Numbered from the stretch's first letter, positions 32,698 to 46,070 are shown. The stretch: 64,000 nucleotides of DNA from Amphiprion ocellaris (GCF_022539595.1 NC_072771.1:5278330-5342329), one strand, 5' to 3'. Made by a program: numbers and translations. The notes: generated by a model not told the origin, from the sequence alone.

Positions 32698-32850
32698 GCC
32701 ATAATGAAGGGCAAAAAGTTAGCGAATGTAGCACAATCCAAGGTGGCGTACAACCGGCAAATGTGAACAAAGCCGTCTTATAACGCCATGTGATGACATA
32801 TTCGTCTGCTCCGCTTGCCAACTAGTTCCATGTAACCAGTCCGATGTAAT
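32698..32850 (-). mobile_element. Tigger-like DNA transposon fragment, copy 1
   Basis: Shares 'ccataatgaagggcaaaaag', 'gcgaatgtagcacaatccaa', 'tggcgtacaacc' and 'acaaagccgtctt' with 55636-55800. The latter encodes the N-terminus of a pogo/Tigger-type transposase on the minus strand. This copy has a small internal deletion. Confidence 0.65.
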
Positions 32851-33399
32851 GACGAAACACCTGTACATTGTTTTTTCCACAAATATAAAATTGTTCTCCA
32901 CAACATCAGGTCACTCTCACCATAATCAGCCAGACTTGTTTGCATCCTGTTTGATCACCAAATATTACCTCCTCCTGTTGGCTTCTCCCGATGTAATTGG
33001 TCCCGTCTGTTTATCTCTAATTATATTTTAGCCCAGACTCATGTTTCCTTATTTTTATTTTTACTTTTTGCACTCGAAAATCCCTTCTCATGTCCATTTT
33101 TATTTAGATTTACAATCTGGTGGGATTTCACATATCTCATTAGCTTCTTGGGGAAACAAACACCAGGAATTAAATCCCAACAGGGGCCAGCTGTCGTGAG
33201 GTTGCTTTCATGGAAACATCGATTCATAAATGCCACGAGCTTAATTAAGTCAGACTGACAATGAATCAAGAGACAAGTGTTGACAAACATCTGCTTTACT
33301 GAAGAGTCCTTGAGAAAACTCAGAATCCCTGTTGTTCAGTAGCAGTCTGACCTACCAGACAGGAGGCTGACAGAAGTTTACTTCAGGGACCAATAAACC

Positions 33400-33740
33400 A
33401 GTGAATTATTTATGACTCATCTGCCAAACATGACTCTGTGTCTGCTTAAACAATAAATCTTCTGGGATGTCCGTCGTGAATCACATCCCTGTCTTTAAAT
33501 AATCCTTTCTCAAGAGGCAATTTCGGGGAACCTTGCTCAAGGGGCTGCTCTGTTACGAGAGAACCACACATGTAAAATTTAATTATTACGACTGCGGTGG
33601 CATATTTACTTGTAATTAGTGGTTCATTTGGCTCTGAAACTCAAACAGCTGCTATAAGTGGCAGAAAAGCAGTGAAAAGATGCACAAATCTACATTAGCG
33701 ATTCACACAGCATGAATTTGTAATAATTCTGGCAATTGTT
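33400..33740. other. candidate conserved non-coding element
   Basis: A higher-complexity, non-repetitive block stands out in AT-rich intron. It has homeodomain-type TAATTA/TTAATTAT cores, a CpG-containing 'acgactgcggtggcata' string and CAGCTG E-box cores. No ORF or repeat similarity is seen. This is composition-based only. Confidence 0.25.
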
Positions 33741-36613
33741 GGGTCCAAAACTGTCACCACAAATTTATTCTAACTGCAACAACCATTAGCTTTATATAAA
33801 AAAGCTACTGTTTTGTTTTATTAAAGCATTTATTTCTTAAGTATTTCATTAGTTCTTGGATTCATTCATTTCCTCTCTTCGGCGAGAATAAATAAAACAG
33901 AAAGCAGTACTTCTTTCCATTATGCTCCATTGTATTCTAGACTTGTCCAAGACTTCTTCTGAATAGATCTTATTTAACACCAGGTCACTGAAATTAATTA
34001 AACTGTGGCAGCGCTCATTTAAATCTTTTGTGTCCATATTAAATTAAAAACTGTACATGTACTAATTACATCCCACTGTGCTCTATATTTAGCCTCATGT
34101 TGAACTGTTTCAGACACATTCAGAGGTTTTTAGCGCTCAAGCAACTCTATCTTTGACCAAATAACGTGATTCTGATAGAACGTGATTGGATATTTTACTG
34201 ATATTTGCAGGTTTATTGATGTTCCAGAAGCTAAAAACTCTCAATGTTTACACAAACTGTCAGACACTGATGCAAAATGGTTTAGAAGGTGTGAAAATTT
34301 GCAATTAGTTTGTCTAGAACGCTGTATTTGTGGGACCTGAAGACTTTCAGTCTTGTATTTCATGTCCACCTGGTTGAACTGGTTTGTACCAGCAACACAA
34401 AGAGACTTAAGAGCAGCTCAGCAACTCCATGCAGGTGAGGACGCCTCCTTTGCTGCCACTTCTCTGCACATCTGACAGACTAATTAGTTCATCCAGTCTT
34501 GACCGTCTTTTCAACAAGTCCTCACTTCTTTAAATGCCACCTTTGATCTTTTAGAAAACCCAGACAGGAACCAGATCCCAGTTACGTGAACGCTCTGCTG
34601 CTGGTTGATGATCATTAGGCTGCTGTTGGAGGTTTTCTATGTTTGCTGATTAAGTATAGCTTAAGTGATGTGATTTTAGTCCTGTTTGATAAAGAAGAGC
34701 AGCAGTAATCAGTCATCAGAGAAAAGATACGACTGATGTTTAATAAAAGCTACAACGGACGATTTTCCGAGGACCAATCTGCATTTTAAATATCGTCAGT
34801 GGTGGAATCTAGACATTGAGAAAATGTTCAGTTTTCATTTAATTTAACATTCCAGCAACTGTGGTTGCCATAACATTTTCTTCGTTTATGGTAAAGAAAT
34901 GTATCAATACTGTTGATTTTACAGTTAAAAAATGTGCTTCATTCCATATTTTATTTATTTTAACCTTTAAAAAAAACGTTTTATTTGAAAATTTACATGA
35001 AAATACCATATGAAATAAAGTTTATGTGACCTATTATAAATTTTACAGCATTTTCCATTATCAGTTAGTATATTTTACATTTAACATGTATATTTTTAGT
35101 GTGACATATATTCAAAAATTTTGGTTATAGCTGTTAGAAATACTAAAGCATATCCCCGTTATTAACACAGAAGTACATCAGTTTGACAGGAGGTATAAAC
35201 TATACTTTTTGCATGAAATAAATGCAGAAATTGCCATGCTACTTGTTGTTCCACTATCAGCACAACAATATGTACATTTAACTGGTAAAAACCGTATTTT
35301 TTTCAAGAAATAAATGCAAAAATTACAGTATTGATGTTATATATATTACAAAATTGTTCCATTAAATAACTGTACAACACAAGGGAAACGTATTTTTTCA
35401 AGATAAAAGAAAAATTTAAAAATACAGTTTTCTCCTGATTAACTTATTTATGGTGATTCAGTGTTATAAAAACAGTGTCAAACTGTTTTAGAGTTTACAG
35501 ATTTTTACCATCATGGTTCGACAGTTTTTCACTGTAAAATTTGCAATTTTTTTTTTTAGTGTTCAGCTTCACACTTGTATTAATATCTTGAATTAGCTTC
35601 TTTCTCACCTTTTTTTTCTTTCTACAGTGAAGCTTTATACATTTTTACTGTCACTCATGATTCACATTCATTTAAAGTCACCTTGAATAGACTTTTTTAG
35701 ATTCACTGTAACACCATCCGTCCATCTTTATTTATCTCGGAGTGACTTTCCCTCGTTGATGTCATGTTATAGTCTTTATTGAGATACAATCAGCATTAGT
35801 GCAAACTACTTTGTCTAATTTACTGTCAGAAAAGGTCAAAGAAAGTTCCCCACATCACCATCTTTCTTCATGCTTGTAGTCTTTTCATGCAGATTAATGA
35901 ATGATTAGTGTGCAGGTATCAGTCGTCACGACGCCGCGCGATCTCGTCTACATTGTTGTAAAATCAATGAGAAAATAAACATAACTGCCTTTGTTGTTGA
36001 TATTCAAAAGGAGGAGGAAGTCTCCAGGTTCTCCACTGGCCAGCAGTTATCCCCTTAAGGACGAAAATAGTCGTTTTGTCTTTGTACCATGGCAACGATG
36101 TCCCATTTCTATGGAAACGCAACCTTATATTTGTTTATGATTAGAGTGCTATTACTGCAGCTAAGCGTGTGTGCGGTTGCTCTGAAATTGTCCTCATAGA
36201 ATGATCAGAACGAAGCTTTCTGCAGCTCCTCGTCCACTTTACAAACCACAACCTGCCAAGTGAACTTGTCTTTAATTGTGACTGCTCTCATTAGGTCCTC
36301 TGCTGCTTTGTCTTTCTTTTGGTTATATTTCACATTTATTTTTGTGTTTTTTTAGTGTATTTCAAACACTCTCAGATGGATTTGGATGGATCATATTTGT
36401 TGACTGAATCAAAATAATCAGATTTTGTTGATGATCTGGGAATGATTTGGCCGTTAGTAGATTTGTGTTTTTTGCAACATCATGCTGTAAACAGTATATG
36501 ATAAGAAGGGAAATATTGCAGGATTCACAGCTTTAACTATGAAAGTCAAACTGTTTATTTTACATTTGTTGCAGATTTGCATGGCAAATGTGTGAAATAC
36601 TTTTTTTGTTGCA

Positions 36614-37420
36614 TGGGTGACAAATTAAAGGAAAAAAAAAATCTGTGGACAAATACTATGATTGTCGATGCTTCCACATTAATTGTTTATTTAATTTGTT
36701 TGACTATATAATATTGTAAGCGCTTAACATTTAAGTTACTCTGGTTAATTTATATTACAGACAACATTGTAGGATGTTAACCTTAATAATGAATTAATGA
36801 AAGTAAATGTGCATTTTATATAATACCATAGGGCCTTTACTGCAGTATTTACATTACTCAGTTGGTCTGCAGTTGCATAAAGTGGGATATTATTGTAAGG
36901 TACAAAAATGAATGCAAATATGAGAATAAATAACTCAAAATTGCAGATATATGGGGGGAAAAAGTGGTGTAATCCGATGAGTCATCTTTTGCCTTACTGT
37001 CAGTAAGTGGGAGAGTCCATGTGGGACGTAAACCAAGAGATTCATAGGTCTGAACCCTTTTCCGCCAAAGTTCTGGGATCCAGAGGCTCTCTTTAGATGT
37101 TGGGAGGCATTTTGGTGGCTGGATTTGTGTCCACTTGCCCCTTTAGCCTCATAACAAACCCATTAGGGCTAGTTAAGAATGAATAATGATCATGCATTTT
37201 TAAACCTTTGCAGTCTCAACCCAATGGAATACCAATTGGAGATTGTGGATGAAGCACCAAACAAAGGAATATTTTCTGGAAGAATGAAGTCTCTTTAGTA
37301 AACTTTAACTTGGAATTTCAGAGACTTGGAAAATCAATGAAATGATGACATGAAGCTCATTTGGTGGCCCAACAGCTACCTTAGACACTCTATGTTGGTT
37401 TTTCCTTTAATTTGTCACTC
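36614..37420. mobile_element. non-autonomous DNA transposon with about 22-bp TIRs
   Basis: The left end carries GTGACAAATTAAAGGAAAAA near 36617-36636. The right end carries its reverse complement (tttttcctttaatttgtcac) at about 37399-37418, with one or two mismatches outside that core. About 0.8 kb lies between and no transposase frame is visible. I take it for a Tc1/mariner-type derivative, but the family is not certain. Confidence 0.6.
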
Positions 37421-38172
37421 GTCTGTCACTTTAGTGGCGGCATTTATAATGCATTTATAATGCAAGAAAGCATTTTGTTATATCTAATCGCATTTTTTGA
37501 TTTGGGACAATTGACTAAACCTCCAAACAGTTTTCAGTACACATCGATTTACAGTAAAAAGGGCAACTCCAACAGTATAAATGACAACTAGATGAAGCTC
37601 TACAACTTCTGCTCTGCTCACAAGTCATCCCTGATTCAGTCCTGTCTTTATGAAGTGGTAAACAAAGATAACACTCTTCTAAATTGGCTCCTCTGGTTAA
37701 CATGACCTTCTGCTTTCAATCCACTCCGAAGCAAACTGAGACACGAAGACAACAGGAACAGATAAGGTATCAAAAGAGTTTAAAATGATAGCCAGGTTTC
37801 CTCATTTTAGCCGACAGCCGCTAAAAATCTAAAAAATAATTAGCTTCTTTGGTTGGTGTGGCAACAGCAGACCTCTCTGCCAAGTCTGTGATTTGAAATT
37901 CCAGACTTCTCATGTGCCGTTTAAGTTAATGAAGTTGAAGTAATTATAGTGGAGTGTAGCAGATAAATAAAAAGCTACTCAATCCCTGGCAAACTAGATT
38001 GGCTCTTATTAGCCCTGAACAACAACACAGAGGAGAACATGTGGTTTAGCTTCGTAAAGGACTCACTGCTGCAGTAACTGACTCCAAGTTTGTTTACCAT
38101 GGACATTAATTCTTGACAATCTAGATCTTAATATGCAAACCTTTTTATAGACACATGAATGAACATAGACCA

Positions 38173-38212
38173 TTCTGTCATACATGTCCAAACCCAGACA
38201 AATGTATGTAGG

Positions 38213-38255
<43 letters not shown>

Positions 38256-38361
38256 CATACATACATACATACATACATACATACATACATACATACATAC
38301 ATACATACATACATACATACATACATACATACATACATACATACATACATACATACATACA

Positions 38362-38397
<36 letters not shown>

Positions 38398-38446
38398 TAT
38401 AAATAACCCACATACATTTGTCTGGGTTTGGACATGTATGACAGAA
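38173..38446. repeat. microsatellite enclosed by 41-bp inverted repeats
   Basis: The left arm (38173-38213, starting TTCTGTCATACATGTCCAAA) and the right arm (about 38406-38446, ending GACATGTATGACAGAA) are reverse complements with one mismatch. Between them lie (AT)n (about 38214-38250), (ACAT)n of roughly 35 units (about 38250-38390) and a short (AT)n. Open frames through it are translations of the microsatellite and not genes. Confidence 0.92.
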
Positions 38447-39224
38447 CTGGAGCGAGTTAAACATGAGCTGAGATAAAGGAGGCAACCAAAAGATATTGCA
38501 CATGACCCGAAAAACAGGCCAGTCTCTTCTTCCCCTTTTGGCAAAAAAAAAACACTCTGAAGACAGAATCATTAACATGAACAACTGCAGAGGAACAGAA
38601 AAGGGGACACAAAAAGATGAAGGCAGGCTTCAAAATTCAACAGAGACTATTATCATAATGTGTGGGTTTGCTGCTTTTGAACCAACAAATTTGAACACAA
38701 TGCAGGTTGTCTTGGTGCTTTTAAGAAGCATGACAAAGCAAAACTCTTTTTTTGGTCATTTTTGCATCATCTTTCAACATCTGCATGGTTTTATAGTTAT
38801 TCTCCACTTGAAATCTACATCTGACTGTAGAAAGTTTGTAGTTTGTGCTGCTTTGTCAGCTCCAGTGGCTTTAATTCACAGCGGCAAGAGTACAGAATCT
38901 CGAGAAACTTGTCAAATATTCCTGTTTTATAAACTCCGCATGTTTCAAATCCTCAGTTTCGGGAGCAGCTTTGAGGCTTTTTTATTCTGTAAAGCATCAG
39001 TAGTGAACCAGATTTTAGCCACAGTTGATGAAACTTGAACAATACTGTAAGATGTGCAGATCTTTCTGTGGTTATAACTTCACTTTAACTGCAACACTGG
39101 GGCACAGATGACTAGACTTTTCATTTTTCCAATGAATGTAATAGTTTTTGGACAAACACTGCAATAAGTAAATGCAAACCATCAACTTTCATCAGCCTCT
39201 TAGAGCCTTTGGCAACCAAATTGT

Positions 39225-39480
39225 ATCCCAACTCCAGGAATGTAAGTGTTATTGTTGACTCAGAAAGGAAATTTGACAGTAAAGGAGCACTATTTCTAAA
39301 GAACATTGATAAATTGCATCTTATCCACTCAAGGCTCGACTATTGTAACTCCTCCATGTCAAGTTTGCAGCTGGTGCAAAGATAGGGTTAAGGTTTTGTT
39401 GTATTTGTTTTTAAAGCCATGCATGGGTTGACAGCTGGGTACATTTCTGAACTTCGTTGCACTTCCACCTCAGAGCCCCT
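39225..39480 (+). mobile_element. LINE (L2/CR1-like) reverse-transcriptase C-terminal remnants
   Basis: Broken plus-strand frames read RNVSVIVDSERKFDS, then HLIHSRLDYCNSS, LQLVQR and VFKAMHGLTAGYISELR. These match the order of motifs in fish L2-type LINE ORF ends (LGVIVDSELKF ... LDYCNSL ... LQLVQNAAAR ... FKALHGLAPxYISEL). Frameshifts and a deletion make it a dead copy. Its likely 3' tail is at 40700-40768, beyond the minisatellite. Confidence 0.75.
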
Positions 39481-40009
39481 CAGATTTTTAGAACAGCTGC
39501 TGTTATTGTTCCATGATGGAGGTTGGTGGGTTTTGGTGATTGAATTTGTGCGTTAGCCTCTTCAAAACTTCGCAACAGCCTTCCTCTTGCAATAAAAGTT
39601 GAAAAATCTCAAGACATGCATGTTTTTAATTGCTTTTAGTAGCTAAATGGTCCAACATTAATGTTAACATTAAAGTCAAGTCCCTTATTTATGCCACCAA
39701 CAATCTCTTCTGTCTCCTAATGTCGACTTTGTCGCTCTTTCAAACTGACCCCTTACCACATCACAGAGGGCAAGCTTAGTTGTGTAGGAATGAAACTTTG
39801 TGAAGCCAAGTTTGTTCTTGAGTCATTCTGCTTTTCTGTTGCAAAAAAAAACACCTGCAACATCAACTCATCAGAGAATTCCAATTTGTTGATTTGATAT
39901 TCCTTTTCATGTACAGATTAAACAATAGTGATAACAGTGATAACATTTTGCTAAGGCTAGTGACTGGTCCAATGGGGCTTCTGGTGTAGCACCTTGGGCT
40001 GGTACCCTG

Positions 40010-40690
40010 GTCTCTTGAATGGATAGTGTACCACCTGAGGTCACTGGAGCTGTTACTTGGGTACCTGGGGTTACTGGAGCCGGTATTTGGGCACCTGGTG
40101 TTGCTGGAGGACCTTGGGTTGCTGGGGGACCATGGGCTTCTGTGGGACCTTGGGCACCTTGGGTTGTTGGGGAATCTTGGGTTGCTGTGGTACCTTTGGC
40201 ACCTGGGGGACCTTGGGTTGCTGTGGTTCCTTTGGCGCCTGGGGGACCTTGGGCTGCTGTGGTACCTTTGGCACCTGGGGGACCTTGGGTTGATGTGGTA
40301 CCTTTGGCACCTGGGGGACCTTGGGCTGCTGTGGTACCTTTGGCACCTGGGGGACCTTGGGTTGATGTGGTACCTTTGGCACCTGGGGGGCCTTGGGTTG
40401 CTGAGGTACTTTTGGCAGCTGAGGGACCTTGGGTTGCTGTGGTACCTTTGGGATCTTGGGATGCTGGGTGACCTTGAGTTGCTGCAGTACCTTTGGCACC
40501 TGGGGGACCTTGGGTTGATGTGGTACCTTTGGCACCTGGGGGGCCTTGGGTTGCTGAGGTACTTTTGGCAGCTGAGGGACCTTGGGTTGCTGTGGTACCT
40601 TTGGGATCTTGGGATGCTGGGTGACCTTGAGTTGCTGCAGTACCTTTGGCACCTGGGGGACCTTGGGTTGCTGCGGTACCTACCTGATTT
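40010..40690. repeat. 36-bp minisatellite, about 18-19 units
   Basis: The unit 'ggtacctttggcacctgg' plus 'gggaccttgggttgctgt' repeats with small variants. A higher-order block of about 140 bp (40365-40505 and 40505-40650) is itself duplicated. Frames on both strands stay open because the unit length is a multiple of three and stop-free (a K-V-P-Q-Q-P repeat on the minus strand). It has no start context, flanking gene structure or terminal domain. G-rich strand. Confidence 0.9.
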
Positions 40691-40699
40691 ACAGACTAC

Positions 40700-40768
40700 T
40701 TCTCAAGCATCTTGAGACAATTTAAATTGAAATTGGGGCTATATAAATAAAATGTAATTGAACTGAAC
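40700..40768 (+). mobile_element. LINE 3' tail
   Basis: 'catcttgagacaatttaaat' leads to 'ggggctatataaataaaatg' and AATTGAACTG, the same tail as at about 28660-28705. Probably the 3' end of the LINE remnant at 39225-39480. Confidence 0.65.
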
Positions 40769-42697
40769 AGATATTTACTTGTGAGCTCTAGAGGTAGCAA
40801 CAGTAGTCAAATATTTAATTCAAGAACCAGGCCTCCTGTCCCAATTGTTTCAGTTTATGTGCTATGCTAAGCTAATCACCTCAAACTCCATCTTCTTACT
40901 GCACAGAAATTAGTGTTGTCTGCAAGAAAAAGCAAAGTTCATATTTTCCTAAATGTCCAGTAAATTCTTTTTTTAAAAAAAGGTAGAGCACCTGAAATGT
41001 TCCAGCTAGAATCTAAAAGTCTAAAAGTGATGCTTTAGTAGTTGATACAAAAAAGAATTAGATGAAACATTGATCAGTTAAAGCACGAAGATGGGCTGAA
41101 AGAATCGTTCCCTCCCATGTTTGACTGCTATTTGATTGCAGTGTTTTTTTCAGCCTTTCAACCAGCACTTCAGAGCATTTATCTGTCCATTAGGTCCTCG
41201 TCATAGAAAACCTTCAGAAAATCTTTGCCTCATCCTTAACCCTCTACGTACAGTGGTGAAACAACGGCTGCAGCTGTGTAAATCTGATTGTTGGTTTGCA
41301 ATAAAACCAGCAAAGAGTTTAATTTTCACTGCAAGAAATTTAAGATCGATTTGTTCAAACACTGAAAACAAGCACCTTGAAAGACTGCAGGACAAAACAG
41401 ATATATTGTGTGAAACTGCTGCTGTGAATTGTACATAAAGGAGTTTTTTTTATTCCTGAGAGCTCATTTGTGTTTTAAAGCCGGTCACAATGATCCTCAG
41501 TAAAATAACTTTGTGCTGGAGGAGACTTTGTTGCTCAGTTATATCTGAAATATTTAAAAAGCTGACCCAGTTTGAGTCTGACCTTTTGAAAGAACCTTTT
41601 ATCCAGAGTCAGTGTTACTCTGACATGTGGGTGGTTTGGTAGCTTTAACCTCAATTAAAGGATTACAAGTTCCTCTCATAACGGAGGTAATTTTCCGTCC
41701 CATTAAACTATTTCAGCTCAGAACAGTCAGACACAAATCAGCGATGGATTTCTCCTAAAAAAGAACATTTAGGAGTGTTTTACGTGTCGGTAAGTGGTCT
41801 TTGAAAACTACAGCAGTAGTTGATTCTTGATAAGTCAAAGATGACATTTCATACTATAAAAAATGTACTTACACCTCACTTTTTAAGGTATTCCACAATC
41901 CTGCAACTCCTGAAACTGACACATAAGAACATGTGACATTAAAAGGTGTATATCGTGTCAGACTTGGCAGAAAAAAATATATCACATTAAAGTCAAGATT
42001 CAAGTTATTAGACAAATTGCAAAAATCAGTTCTTGTACATGTTACAACTCATCTTCAGTACTTTCTGTGACTTGACGGAACATTTAAAACTCTGTCCTGG
42101 AGTTTAGCTTCAAAGTGTCGTGCTGCCATTGAAGTAAAATATTCTAAACAGCCTTATCTTCAATGACGGCAAACATTCAGACACATTTCAGACTCTAAGT
42201 TCTTCAGAAGACTCATAAAACGCAGCTTTCAGGGGCTATTTTCATGCATGTTGTGTACGATGACTGTTGGTTAAGCTAACTGCTACCTTCCTAAAAAGAA
42301 TGCAAAGGAATCAAAAGTGTTGTGGGGACGTTGGTTAATTTGTACAAAAATGGAGTTCGTTTGCAGAATTGAAGCACAAGCATCAAAGACCAAACTATTA
42401 GCAGCTGATTTCCAAACTGTCGCTCAGAAATCTTTTAACAGTGTAAAGCAGCGGTTGGAAGAGATGATTAAACGTCTCTTCATGTTGGATCTGCAGCTTC
42501 TGGTGGATTTGCGTCAGTGTGGATGTTGTACAGCTCCAGATGCATGTTGCACTCGGAGATTGGAATGGTCACAAATGTATGAAATGGCAGAACTTCTAGT
42601 CAGCTAGTTTAGCTATTACAAGATTCTACAGTTAAAGACAAACATCCAGTGTCAGAAAACAACTACACCAACAATTAAACACAACAAAGTAATTTGT

Positions 42698-43220
42698 TTC
42701 TCAGGCATAACATTATGACCACCTGCCTGATATTGTGTTGGTCCCCTTTATGTTGTCAAAAATGCTCTGAACCGTTGAGCCTGGATAGGAGGACCTCTCA
42801 GGGTGTCCTGTGGGGTCTGGACCAGGACCTTGGTAGTGGATCCTTTGGGTACTCTGGGAATCAAACTTGTTCTACTGCATCCTGTTGATGCTTGATCGGA
42901 ATGGGATCTAGGAAGTTTGGAGGTCGAATCAACATCTTAGGCGACTGTCATGTTCCCCAAGATGTTCCTGATTGTTTGATGTTTTTGCGATGTGGTTGGG
43001 TGCATTTTCCTGCGGGTGCAGGCTGGTAACATCTGGGATTTCAATTTGAATGAAGGAGTGTGTTTGTTCTGGGACAACGCTTATTTGGGCGTCTAAGTCT
43101 CCTCAACATGGACGCCAAAATCCAAGGTTTTCCGGCAGAACACCACATAGTACCAATATGATCAATGAATTTCACTCAACCTGTCAGTGGTTTTAATGTT
43201 GCGGCTGATCGGTCTACATA
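42698..43220. mobile_element. internally deleted Tc1-like transposon
   Basis: The left end reads 'ggcataacattatgaccacc'. The right end reads 'gtcagtggttttaatgttgc' and 'ggctgatcggt'. Internal pieces ('ttgtgttggtcccctttatg', 'tgatgcttgatcggaatggg') match a widespread fish Tc1-like element in reverse orientation. About 0.5 kb of what should be more than 1 kb remains and the transposase frame is destroyed. Confidence 0.75.
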
Positions 43221-45084
43221 CAGGGGTTCCTTTAAGATCAATGTCCCACGTCAATATTTGAGATCTACAGTTATGTTTGAGTTTTGTTGCAAAAAATTCA
43301 ATTTAAAAATGCATCTTACAAGAGCATTTCCTGTTTTAATGACAGAAGAATTGCAGAAATATTGAACAAACCGTCAAAAATGAATAGTATTTGGAAAATA
43401 TGAATTTACATGTCTTTAAAAAATGTTTACATTGAATATTTCTGTTTTTACAAATAGTGTATTTTCATTAAATTACACAAATTTGAACATTACAGTATTC
43501 AGACATTTTTCATGCATATTTTTGTGGCACCTTTGCCACCAGATTTTCCACTGTTTATTGACAGAATTCATTTTTAACAGTGAATTTCTGACTTCCAGGG
43601 AATTTTATATGTCTATAGAACCGCACTTTAAAAAAGTCAGACTAAAATTACAAGAAAGCGCTGAAAAAGCTGTGACCAGTTTAGAGTGATAGTTTACTAT
43701 CTGGAACAAAATCTCTTTAATCATTTTAATTGACCAACTGCTTGGTGAAGTCACAGATCATGTGATTGTCATTTATTTACAGTTTCACATTGATAGTGAA
43801 AGTAGCTGCAACCTTAACTACGCTGTTTTTGAACGTCCAACAGTCTTGTAGCCCAGTAATGGTGTAGCACACCATGCAGACCACCATAATCAAAAAAAAA
43901 CAACTACAAAAAAAACCTACAATATTTCTGTCACGTTAAAGCCTGATTTAGCGTATACGCATGTTTTATTTGTGCATCGTCGTCTCCCATGAAACATAAC
44001 TCCACGTCACGGTACAGCAAACTCCCACAACTATTATCGGTCCACTTGGTCGTAGGAGTTTGTGTTTACGCAGCTTGTTTATTTACACAAAGATAACACT
44101 TCTGACAAACAACAAAGCGACATACAATAGGCTGTAATTGTATCAGGCTTGTTCCTAATGCAAGAACCACTGCTGTGCCATCGTTGCCATATGTCATTTT
44201 AATCACTCTATCAGTCCCTGTATAGACTCAGTCTCTTCTATAGTCTTATCTCTTTTCTGTATTGCAGTAATTTTGCTAAAAGTAAATGTTGTTCAACATT
44301 TATTAATTCTAATTTTAACAGTTTGTTTCAGCCGCCATTGTTTAATGAAGAAAGTCAATACACTCACATAGAAACATCAGTGCTATTTTACATTTTAGTG
44401 TGCACATGTTGTAGAGACAAAGGATTTAAAAATTGCCTTTTTTTAAAAAAAAAAATCTGTCAACAGGATTGAATCTGTTTCTACCGTAAATATAGTGTCA
44501 TTAGTGTCAGCGGATCATTAAATGGGTACTAATGAATGCGGCTGACCTGTTTCAAGAAGCATCAGATCAGAAAACACTCTTGTAATACTCGTTATATTGG
44601 AAGGCAACAACAAACGCGGTGCTTTAGGTTGCATGGCTTGTTGTTCCCTCGTCCTTGGAAGCGCTTCACAGCTCACAAACATGAAGATGCTCCCTGGACC
44701 AGGATCAGATCAGAACAGGCATCAGAGGACAGAAGGGGCAGCCGAGGGGAGGAAGATGAGAGGAAGAGGAGTAGAAAGGAGGATGAAGAGGAGAAGCTGA
44801 GGCCTGTAAGAGTCCAGAGCTGCTCAGAGGGATGTTAGAGCCACAATACAGACTGAGGTAATAAAACAGAACCTGAACAACACACGTTAGATTCTGATTT
44901 TCTGATCAGAAGCAAAACGACAAGGCTCATTAGATTTTGTTTTAATTTAATTTTTAAAAATCAATTAAAATATATTTACTTTCATTAAAACAAAAGGGCT
45001 GAAAGTCATGATTGCTTTCCTCGTCAGTTGTTCTGCCACTTAATGTCTTCATTCATTCCATTTATGGACCAAACAGCTTCTGGA

Positions 45085-45235
45085 TCAATCGTTTTGTCTA
45101 TAAAATGTCAGAAAATTACATTAAAATCAGTGTTTTCCAAAGCTCAAGATGAAGTCTTTAACTGTCTTGTTTCGACCAACAACCCAAAGATATTCAGTTT
45201 ACGGTCATAGAGGAAGAAAGAAACAAGAAAATATT
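45085..45235. repeat. dispersed repeat also present at 58220-58355
   Basis: 'gttttgtctataaaatgtca' followed by 'aaagctcaagatgaagtc' and 'caacccaaagatattcagtt' parallels 58222-58350 ('gttttgtctataaaatgaca', 'aaccccaagatgaaaaatg', 'aacccaaaaatatccagttt'). Such strings are common in fish genomes. Class unknown. Confidence 0.6.
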
Positions 45236-45289
45236 CTTATTTAGAAGCTTGAAAATGAGAATTTTTACTTTTTTTATTTAAACAAAACT

Positions 45290-46070
45290 ACCGAAAATAT
45301 TAAAACAGTTAGCGAATCATGTAGTAGTATAGCCACTAATCTGATTAAATAAGAACGAGCAAAACAGTAACACAAAGCTCCAGTTGAAAATTGGATTTTA
45401 AAAATGTATTTTATCTCATTGTTTTTTAACTTACCGGCACAATTTATTTGTGCTTAAATTAACTTTCTGTGATTGGACATGTTACATATATTTTCTTAGA
45501 CACCTCGAACCAGAAAATATTCAAATTTAAGAGGCTGGAGTCAAATATTTGTTGCTTTTTTTCTCCTTACAAAATTATTTAAACCGATTAATGAATAATC
45601 AGAATAGCTGGCGAATAATTTAGAAGTTTGGCTAATAATGTAATCACATAAAAACAATCAAAGCAATGATACAAAACTCCAGGTGAAATATGGGTTTTAA
45701 AAAATCCATTTTGTCACAAACATTGTCTTTTAACTTACTGGCACAATTTATGTGTGCATAAATTCACTTTCTGTGATTGAACATATGTACATATATTGGA
45801 TTTTTAAATTATTTTTTAAAAACTCATTTTCTTAGAAATCTGACACCAGAATATATTCAAATTTAAGAAGCTGGAGTCAAATATATTTAACTTTTTTCCC
45901 TAAAAAAAATTATTTATAGCCATTAATGAATAATCAAAATAGATGGCGAATAATTTATTGGTTAGTAAATAATATAATTAAATAAAAACAGTCAAAGCAG
46001 TGATACAGAACTCCAGGTGTAAATTGGATTTTTGAAATGCATTTTGTCACAAACACTGACATATAGTCAC
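45290..46070. repeat. tandem AT-rich units of about 300-330 bp, 2.5 copies
   Basis: Landmarks '.agcgaat.att.agtag', 'caaag..atgatacaaaactcc', 'ttttaacttac.ggcacaatt' and 'ttcaaatttaagaagctgga' recur near 45312, 45610 and 45943. They are diverged and non-coding. Confidence 0.7.

Noticed and set aside
38128..38584. Several ORFs rich in MYVC or HTYI
   Set aside because: Translations of the ACAT/AT microsatellite and its inverted arms.
38496..39038. 180-codon plus-strand ORF
   Set aside because: No domain, no promoter or splice context and no conserved-looking motif. The length is not remarkable for one in 38 kb of intron.
40019..40715. Proline- or leucine-rich protein genes on either strand
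   Set aside because: All frames are open because the 36-bp minisatellite lacks stops. There are no non-repeat termini.
44536..44838. 100-codon ORF with Arg/Glu-rich end
   Set aside because: Low-complexity purine-rich tract without start context, splice sites or family resemblance.
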